This document shows positions 5,425-9,417 of a DNA stretch of 9,417 nucleotides, one piece after another. A program made the translations under genes and the position numbers. Within the stretch, counting starts at the first letter, position 1. The number at the start of each line of letters is the position of its first letter. Below the pieces are notes generated by a model. The model was not told the origin of the DNA. It was given only the letters and a program-made list of their open reading frames with translations, and made no database searches. The stretch covers positions 1-9,417 of the forward strand of contig JAQBPZ010000376.1 in assembly GCA_028287225.1 (NCBI GenBank), given 5' to 3'. The DNA comes from Gemmatimonadota bacterium. GTDB lineage: Bacteria > Gemmatimonadota > Gemmatimonadetes > Gemmatimonadales > Gemmatimonadaceae.

Positions 5425-5922
5425 TCATGCCGCGCCCCGGTCCGCGAACCACGCGACGATCCGCTCCAGCCCCACCTGGTCGACGTCGCCGAACGTCGCC
5501 GGCTGGTCGGAGTCGATGTCGAGCACGGAGAGCAGGGTGCCCGCCGCGTCGAACACCGGCACGACGATCTCGGACCGCGAGCGCGCGTCGCAGGTGATGT
5601 GGCCCGGAAAGGCACTCACGTCGGGCACCACGAGGGTGCGCCGCTCCGCGGCCGCCGTCCCGCAGACGCCTCGGCCGATCCGGATGTCGAGACAGCCGAG
5701 CGTCCCCTGGTAGGGACCGACGCGGAGGAGCGCCCCGGGCTCCACCACGCGGTAGAATCCCGTCCAGAGGTGCCCGAAGGCGTGGTGGATCAGCGCGCTC
5801 ATCGTCGCCATCGCCGCGATGTCGTCGTCGACGCCGGCGAGCACGGCGCGGATGTGTCCATCGAGCTGGACGTAGGCGTCGGCGCGCGGCAGGGCGCGCA
5901 GGTCGAGGGTCTCTTCAGCCAT
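5425..5922 (-). CDS. msrC: Free methionine-(R)-sulfoxide reductase (GAF domain)
   Basis: A 165-aa cytoplasmic GAF-fold enzyme (fRMsr, E. coli YebR/MsrC type) that reduces free L-methionine-(R)-sulfoxide to methionine at the expense of thioredoxin. Seen: WTGFYRV (53-59), RVGPYQGTLGC (67-77), IGRGVCGTA (82-90), GHITCDA (107-113), SEIVVP (117-122) and LDIDS (134-138). The three redox cysteines of the family are all present at Cys77, Cys87 and Cys111, with the same 10- and 24-residue spacings as Cys84, Cys94 and Cys118 of the E. coli enzyme. The length matches the family. ATG 5922 follows the stop of the four-TM gene by only 5 nt and has no clear Shine-Dalgarno, which suggests translational coupling. 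A candidate terminator lies just downstream. Confidence 0.95.
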   Translation of the reverse strand: MAEETLDLRALPRADAYVQLDGHIRAVLAGVDDDIAAMATMSALIHHAFGHLWTGFYRVVEPGALLRVGPYQGTLGCLDIRIGRGVCGTAAAERRTLVVPDVSAFPGHITCDARSRSEIVVPVFDAAGTLLSVLDIDSDQPATFGDVDQVGLERIVAWFADRGAA

Positions 5923-5927
5923 GGCGG

Positions 5928-6365
5928 TCAGCGGGAGATGTGGACGGCCAGCACGAGGTCGAGCAGGGCAAGGGCGGCACCCTGGACGATCACGCCGATG
6001 CCCGCGCCGACGAGGCCGAGTCGGCGGCCGAGTCGCCATCCGGTGATGGCGAGAGTGAGGCCGACCAGGACGTAGCCGGCGTCGAGCCCGATGTTGAGCC
6101 ACACGATGCGATCGAGGCGCGTGGCGCCGGCGAGGTCGCGAAGCGCCAGCGATCCGAAGGCGATGGCCGCGAGCGCGAGGTCCACGGCGCCCCACGCGGC
6201 GGTCTGGATGGCGAAGTGCCGCAGCAGGGCGGACTGCCGGCGGCCCGCGAGGAGCCAGGCGAGCAGGGCCGTGCCGACCAGGACGCTGGCGGCCCCCCAC
6301 GCGACGAGCCGCAGCACGTGCGCGCGCTCGGTGGCGAGGAGGGTGTCGGCCCACATGGAAGACAT
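5928..6365 (-). CDS. Four-TM membrane protein of unknown function
   Basis: A 145-aa integral membrane protein with four predicted helices at about 20-40, 51-75, 87-109 and 117-141. Arg-rich loops (GRRQ at 41-44, WRLGRRLG at 110-117) suggest both ends face the cytoplasm. Motifs such as HFAIQTAAWGAVDLA (50-64) and WLNIGLDAGYVLVG (89-102) recall a small family of uncharacterised bacterial membrane proteins (possibly DUF6992); I am not certain of that name. The ATG at 6365 is preferred because a -10-like TACTGT ends 6 nt before it, which would make the mRNA leaderless. ATG 6356 is an alternative, and the open frame upstream looks non-coding. It is the first gene of a probable two-gene operon with msrC, 5 nt apart. 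A link to oxidative stress is only guilt by association. Confidence 0.78.
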   Translation of the reverse strand: MSSMWADTLLATERAHVLRLVAWGAASVLVGTALLAWLLAGRRQSALLRHFAIQTAAWGAVDLALAAIAFGSLALRDLAGATRLDRIVWLNIGLDAGYVLVGLTLAITGWRLGRRLGLVGAGIGVIVQGAALALLDLVLAVHISR

Positions 6366-6509
6366 GCCAGAACAGTAACGGCGCGCCGATCGCGCGGCAG
6401 TCAGGCAATCGCCGATGGGCGCACCGGCGGGGGACATATGAATACTAATTTATATCATGGCATCGGGCACGCGGTTGACGCCGCCGGCCGGCGCACGATC
6501 TTGGAACCC
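6366..6509. promoter_or_regulatory. Divergent spacer with AT-rich core
   Basis: The stretch at 6437-6458 is almost pure A/T apart from a few bases and contains TATATC (6451-6456, four of six to a -10), standing out from GC-rich surroundings. It sits between the divergent four-TM gene and the YdeI-family gene and probably holds the plus-strand promoter. TACTGT on the minus strand, 6 nt before the four-TM start, is a candidate -10 for that gene. No strong -35 is evident for either. An in-frame ATG at 6438 lies at the edge of the AT-rich core. Confidence 0.45.
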
Positions 6510-7070
6510 ATGACCGCACCGCACTACTTCGCGTGGGCCGACGCCTTCCGTGACTGGCTCCACGCCCACCATGCCTCCGAGCGCGAGCTGCTCGTCGGGT
6601 TCTGGAAGAAGGGCACCGGCCAACCGACAATGACCTGGTCGGAGTCGGTCGACGAGGCGCTCTGCTACGGCTGGATCGACGGGGTGCGGCGGTCGGTCGA
6701 CGACGAGCGCTACTCCATCCGCTTCACGCCGCGCAAGCCGGGAAGCATCTGGAGCCGCGTCAACATGGCCAAGGTGGAAGTGCTGATCGCCGCGGGCCGG
6801 ATGCAGCCGGCGGGGCTGGCCGCGTGGGAGCGACGCACCGACGCACGGAGCGGCGTCTACCTGTTCGAGCAGGAGTCGGTGGCGTTCGACGCGGAGTCCG
6901 AGGCGCTGTTCCAGAAGCACGCGACAGCGTGGGAGTTCTTCCAGGCGCAGCCGGCGGGGTACCGGAAGCTGGCGACCGGGCGGGTGATGAACGCGAAGCG
7001 GCCCGAGACGCGCGAACGGCGGCTGGCGTCGCTCATCGAGGCGTCGGCCTGCGGTGAGCGACTGCTGTAG
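6510..7070 (+). CDS. YdeI/OmpD-associated family protein (OmdA type)
   Basis: A 186-aa soluble protein. The family signature is clear: FAWADAFRDWLHAHHA (7-22), ELLVGFWKKGTGQPTMTWSE (26-45), VDEALCYGWIDGVRRSVDDE (47-66), RFTPRKPGSIWSRVN (71-85), an AAGRMQPAGLAAWE segment, and a C-terminal helical part with AWEFFQAQPAGYRK and a KRPETRERRLASLIE motif. Proteins of this type (COG4430) are annotated as YdeI/OmpD-associated or bacteriocin-protection proteins. The biochemical activity is not established, and the name rests on enterobacterial relatives. ATG 6510 matches the usual family start and has a weak TGGA upstream. ATG 6438 would add 24 residues encoded partly by the AT-rich promoter-like stretch. 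It is a single gene, convergent with the VOC gene. Confidence 0.88.
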   Translation: MTAPHYFAWADAFRDWLHAHHASERELLVGFWKKGTGQPTMTWSESVDEALCYGWIDGVRRSVDDERYSIRFTPRKPGSIWSRVNMAKVEVLIAAGRMQPAGLAAWERRTDARSGVYLFEQESVAFDAESEALFQKHATAWEFFQAQPAGYRKLATGRVMNAKRPETRERRLASLIEASACGERLL

Positions 7071-7082
7071 CGCCGCGCGTTC

Positions 7083-7114
7083 GGCGCGCGTGGTCGGTCG
7101 TCAGCCGGCGCGCC
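7083..7114 (+). terminator. Candidate terminator after YdeI-family gene
   Basis: GGCGCGC (7083-7089) pairs perfectly with GCGCGCC (7108-7114) 13 nt after the stop, followed by TCTTCC. The loop is long (18 nt) and GC-rich. A smaller overlapping stem (7074-7078 with 7084-7088) competes. It lies between convergent genes and may serve both. Confidence 0.4.
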
Positions 7115-7125
7115 TCTTCCCGGCG

Positions 7126-7608
7126 TCACCCGCGCCGCGCTGCCGCCTCGATCGCCGCGATGTCGATCTTCTTCATCTTCATCATCGCATCGAACGCGCG
7201 CTTTGCGACCGCCGGATCGGGATCGCTGACGGCCTTCGTCAGGGCGATCGGCGTGATCTGCCAGGACAACCCCCATCTGTCCCTGCACCAGCCGCACTGG
7301 CTCTCCTGGCCCCCATCGCCGACGATCGCGTTCCAGTAGCGGTCCGTTTCGGCCTGGTCGACGGTTGCCACCTGGAACGAGAACGCTTCGGTGTGCCGGA
7401 ACATGGGGCCACCATTGAGCCCGATGCACGGAATGCCCATCAGGGTGAACTCCACCGTCAGCACGTCGCCCTGCTGCCCGGAGGGATAGTCCCCTGGGGC
7501 GCGGTGCACCGCGCTCACGGACGAATCCGGAAAGGTGCTGGCGTAGAAGTTCGCCGCGGCTTCGGCGTCCCTGTCATACCACAGGCAGATCGTGTTCTTC
7601 GCTGGCAT
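7126..7608 (-). CDS. VOC-fold protein, PhnB-like
   Basis: A 160-aa protein of the vicinal-oxygen-chelate superfamily, PhnB-like branch (often mislabelled 3-demethylubiquinone 3-methyltransferase). Seen: ICLWYDRDAEAAANFYASTFPDS (7-29), LTVEFTLMGIPCIGLNGGPMF (50-70), SFQVATVDQAETDRYWNAIV (77-96), QCGWCRDRWGLSWQITP (104-120), and a C-terminal AFDAMMKMKKIDIAAIEAA segment (138-156). This last part is typical of the group and is shared with proteins once described as DNA-binding or glyoxalase-like. The expected paired beta-alpha-beta-beta-beta modules are recognisable, but the substrate is unknown and no classical glyoxalase metal set can be asserted. The ATG at 7608 gives the canonical MPAKNTICLWY start with AGGG just upstream; the longer open frame is unlikely. 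It lies 81 nt behind the amidohydrolase gene, with a strong hairpin between, so co-transcription would require read-through. Confidence 0.85.
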   Translation of the reverse strand: MPAKNTICLWYDRDAEAAANFYASTFPDSSVSAVHRAPGDYPSGQQGDVLTVEFTLMGIPCIGLNGGPMFRHTEAFSFQVATVDQAETDRYWNAIVGDGGQESQCGWCRDRWGLSWQITPIALTKAVSDPDPAVAKRAFDAMMKMKKIDIAAIEAAARRG

Positions 7609-7647
7609 CGCCCTGTCCCTGCCCGGTTGAATGGATGAATGAACGCA

Positions 7648-7683
7648 CGCGCCTCGTCCGCCGGCAGCGATGGACGAGGCGCG
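7648..7683 (-). terminator. 12-bp hairpin terminator after amidohydrolase gene
   Basis: CGCGCCTCGTCC (7648-7659) and GGACGAGGCGCG (7672-7683) are exact reverse complements around a 12-nt loop. On the minus strand it begins 6 nt past the stop codon and is followed by a moderately T-rich stretch (TGCGTTCATTCATCC). It should separate this gene from the VOC gene downstream. Confidence 0.7.
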
Positions 7684-7689
7684 CAACGG

Positions 7690-9279
7690 TCACTTCTTTC
7701 CGGCCGTCCGCTTCAGCACTACCCCGGTCCGGCTGTCGGTGAACGTGCCGCGATCGATGGCCGGCACTCCGTTCACGAGCACGTAGTCGATCCCCGTGGT
7801 GTACTGGTGCGGCGACTCGAACGTGGCGCGGTCGACGATCGTCGCCGCATCGAACACCACCAGGTCCGCCGCTGCGCCCTCGCGCAGCACGCCCCGGTCG
7901 CCAAGGCCGAGCCGCGCCGCCGGCATCCCGGTCATCTTGTGCACCGCCTGCTCCAGGGTGAGCACGTGATACTCGCGCACGTAGCGGCCGAGCACGCGCG
8001 GAAAGGTGCCGTAGGCTCGCGGATGCGGATGGCCGTCGCCCGGGCTGCTGAGCCGTCCATCGGAGGCGATCATCGTCATGGGGTGCCGCATGATGCGGCG
8101 GACGTCGCCCTCGTCGAGCACGTGATAGATCGCGTTGGCACCACCGGCGAGCTGCGCCTCGATCACCAGCGCCGCGCCATTCTCCGGGGTGAGCGCGAGA
8201 TGCCGCCGCGTCGCCCAGTCGGCGAGCGTCTTTCCCTCGAGCGTCTTGTCCCAGCTCACCCGCGAGAACTGCACGCGCCGCAGGTCACCGCCGCCGCGAT
8301 CGTTGAGGATGTTGAACACGATCCCGCGCGTGATGCTGTCCTTGAGCGCCGGCGTCGCGATGCGTCGCGCGAACGCGGTGTCGCCATCCGCGAGCGCCCA
8401 GCTCGGGATGAGCACGGAGATCCCGGTGTGCGTCGCGGTATACGGATAGACGTCGGCCATCACGTCGGTGCCGGCACGGCGTGCCGAATCGAGCATGCGC
8501 AGCGTGACCACACTCTTGCCCCACATCTTCCGGCCAACCGCCTTGTGATGCGTGAGCACGATCGGGATGTGGGCGCGGCGTCCGATCTCGATCGCCTCGC
8601 CCACGCCGCCGAGCAGCCCGAGCCCCTCCTCGCGCAGGTGCGAGGTATAGATCCCGCCGGAGTCCGCCGCGAGCTGGGAGAGTGCCACCACCTCGTCGAT
8701 CGTGGAGTACGTGCCCGGGATGTACTTCAGCCCCGTCGAGATCCCGAACGCGCCCTCGCCCATCGCCTGCGCGATCATCCCCTGCATCCGCGCGAGCTCG
8801 TCGGCGGTGGGCGCGCGGTTGGCGTCGCCCATCACGGCGTGCCGCACCGTGTTGTGTCCCACCAGGTACGCGACGTTGATGCCGATTCCTTGCCTGGCAC
8901 GCTCGGCGAGATACGGGCCGAAGGGCCATGGCGACGAGCCGTCCGGTCCACCGAGTGCGGTCGTGACGCCCTGGGTCACGGCGCTGCGCGCGCCGGACAG
9001 CTCGGGAAGCGGCTCGAGATGCGCGTGGAGGTCGATGAAGCCGGGGCTCACCACGCGTCCGCGGGCATCGATCACGCGGCGGGCCGAGGCGGGCGCGATC
9101 GGCTTGCGCGAGATGGTGACGATACGGCCGTCGGCGATGGCGACGTCGGCGCGGTAGCGCCGGGCACCGGTCCCGTCCACGACGGTGCCGCCCGTGATCA
9201 CGAGGTCGTATCGCGGCGTGCGCTGCGCGCCGGCAGCCTGGGCCGACAGGAGGGCCGTCAGGACGAGAAGTTTCAACAC
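7690..9279 (-). CDS. Exported amidohydrolase, N-acyl-D-amino-acid deacylase-like
   Basis: A 529-aa member of the metal-dependent amidohydrolase superfamily, most like N-acyl-D-amino-acid deacylases, which release D-amino acids from N-acyl derivatives. Residues 1-19 are a signal peptide (AGAQ cleavage site), so the enzyme probably works in the periplasm. Layout: small N-terminal beta domain (YDLVITGGTVVDGTG, 24-38), metal site His85 and His87 (PGFIDLHAHLE), YTSHLRE with His214, LTHHKAVG with His244/His245, catalytic Asp407 (IASDGRLSS), then HPHPRAYGTFPRVLGRYVRE and the C-terminal return of the beta domain. Where classic D-aminoacylases have a metal-bridging Cys in a GNCG motif, this protein has Asp113 in GPDG. 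The GTG at 9279 is chosen because it begins the signal peptide and has ACGGAG 6 nt upstream; the longer frame adds a Pro/Arg-rich stretch ahead of it. The substrate might be an N-acyl-D-amino acid or another cyclic or linear amide. Confidence 0.88.
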   Translation of the reverse strand: MLKLLVLTALLSAQAAGAQRTPRYDLVITGGTVVDGTGARRYRADVAIADGRIVTISRKPIAPASARRVIDARGRVVSPGFIDLHAHLEPLPELSGARSAVTQGVTTALGGPDGSSPWPFGPYLAERARQGIGINVAYLVGHNTVRHAVMGDANRAPTADELARMQGMIAQAMGEGAFGISTGLKYIPGTYSTIDEVVALSQLAADSGGIYTSHLREEGLGLLGGVGEAIEIGRRAHIPIVLTHHKAVGRKMWGKSVVTLRMLDSARRAGTDVMADVYPYTATHTGISVLIPSWALADGDTAFARRIATPALKDSITRGIVFNILNDRGGGDLRRVQFSRVSWDKTLEGKTLADWATRRHLALTPENGAALVIEAQLAGGANAIYHVLDEGDVRRIMRHPMTMIASDGRLSSPGDGHPHPRAYGTFPRVLGRYVREYHVLTLEQAVHKMTGMPAARLGLGDRGVLREGAAADLVVFDAATIVDRATFESPHQYTTGIDYVLVNGVPAIDRGTFTDSRTGVVLKRTAGKK

Positions 9280-9417
9280 TGATGCTCCGTGCGAGAAGTG
9301 AAGTGGAGCGAAGATATCAGGTGGTCGGCCGGCTGGTGAGCCCGGCCTCGGCGGCCGTTGTCGCATCAACATCGGCCCTTGCCGGATGCAACCACCGTGG
9401 GATCACGGCGGACACAT
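9280..9417. promoter_or_regulatory. Upstream region of the amidohydrolase gene
   Basis: No gene is supported in this last stretch. On the minus strand TATCTT (9311-9316), preceded by TGA, resembles a -10 (four of six) about 31 nt before the GTG. A -35 in the right place is poor. The window ends before any next gene can be recognised. Confidence 0.3.

Noticed and set aside
5940..6509. Upstream extension of the YdeI-family frame back to 5940.
   Set aside because: It runs antisense through the four-TM gene and the AT-rich divergent promoter zone and has no family similarity; only the part from 6510 is credible.
7639..9282. Long open frame on the plus strand opposite the amidohydrolase gene (547 codons).
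   Set aside because: It is rich in Arg/His/Ala/Gly with no recognisable domain, lies exactly antisense to a clear enzyme, and is the usual GC-rich shadow.

Overview
The window is high-GC chromosomal DNA from a diderm bacterium. Short outer-membrane barrel proteins with Sec signal peptides ending in A-x-A|Q, the overall protein style, and an HTH protein of a type I associate with this phylum suggest Gemmatimonadota. That placement is inference from recognition, not a search. I see no rRNA, tRNA, transposase, integrase, CRISPR array or phage gene.

Layout, left to right. Positions 1-194 are gene-free and hold nested inverted repeats plus a heptamer array (CCTGATC)n. Two tandem paralogous outer-membrane beta-barrel genes follow on the minus strand (195-776, 940-1485); the spacer between them carries three symmetric elements. 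An AT-rich island at about 1650-1723 holds two copies of TCCTT-N6-AAGGA and leads a small plus-strand HTH-like gene (1724-2134). That gene ends inside a perfect 17-bp hairpin and converges on a minus-strand cold-shock gene (2183-2389). Behind it on the minus strand is a one-TM conserved protein (2566-3012), divergent from ispG (3159-4415, MEP isoprenoid pathway). The ispG 3' spacer holds a long imperfect hairpin and a second copy of the dispersed repeat with (CCTAATC)n. Three minus-strand genes follow: an HD-domain (p)ppGpp hydrolase-like protein (4600-5226), free methionine-(R)-sulfoxide reductase (5425-5922), and a four-TM protein (5928-6365) that sits 5 nt upstream of the reductase. A divergent AT-rich spacer leads to a plus-strand YdeI/OmpD-associated-family protein (6510-7070). 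The window closes with two minus-strand genes, a PhnB-like VOC protein (7126-7608) and an exported amidohydrolase of the N-acyl-D-amino-acid deacylase type (7690-9279), separated by a 12-bp terminator hairpin.

Genes working together: this is a mosaic of small housekeeping and stress units, not one pathway. The cold-shock protein, alarmone hydrolase and Met-sulfoxide reductase are stress-related, but only the reductase and the four-TM gene look like a tight operon. I found no clear novel multi-gene system. The most interesting signals are non-coding: the duplicated palindrome in front of the HTH-like gene, one arm of which is its Shine-Dalgarno, and the two-copy dispersed repeat whose heptamers differ by one base between loci but agree within each locus.
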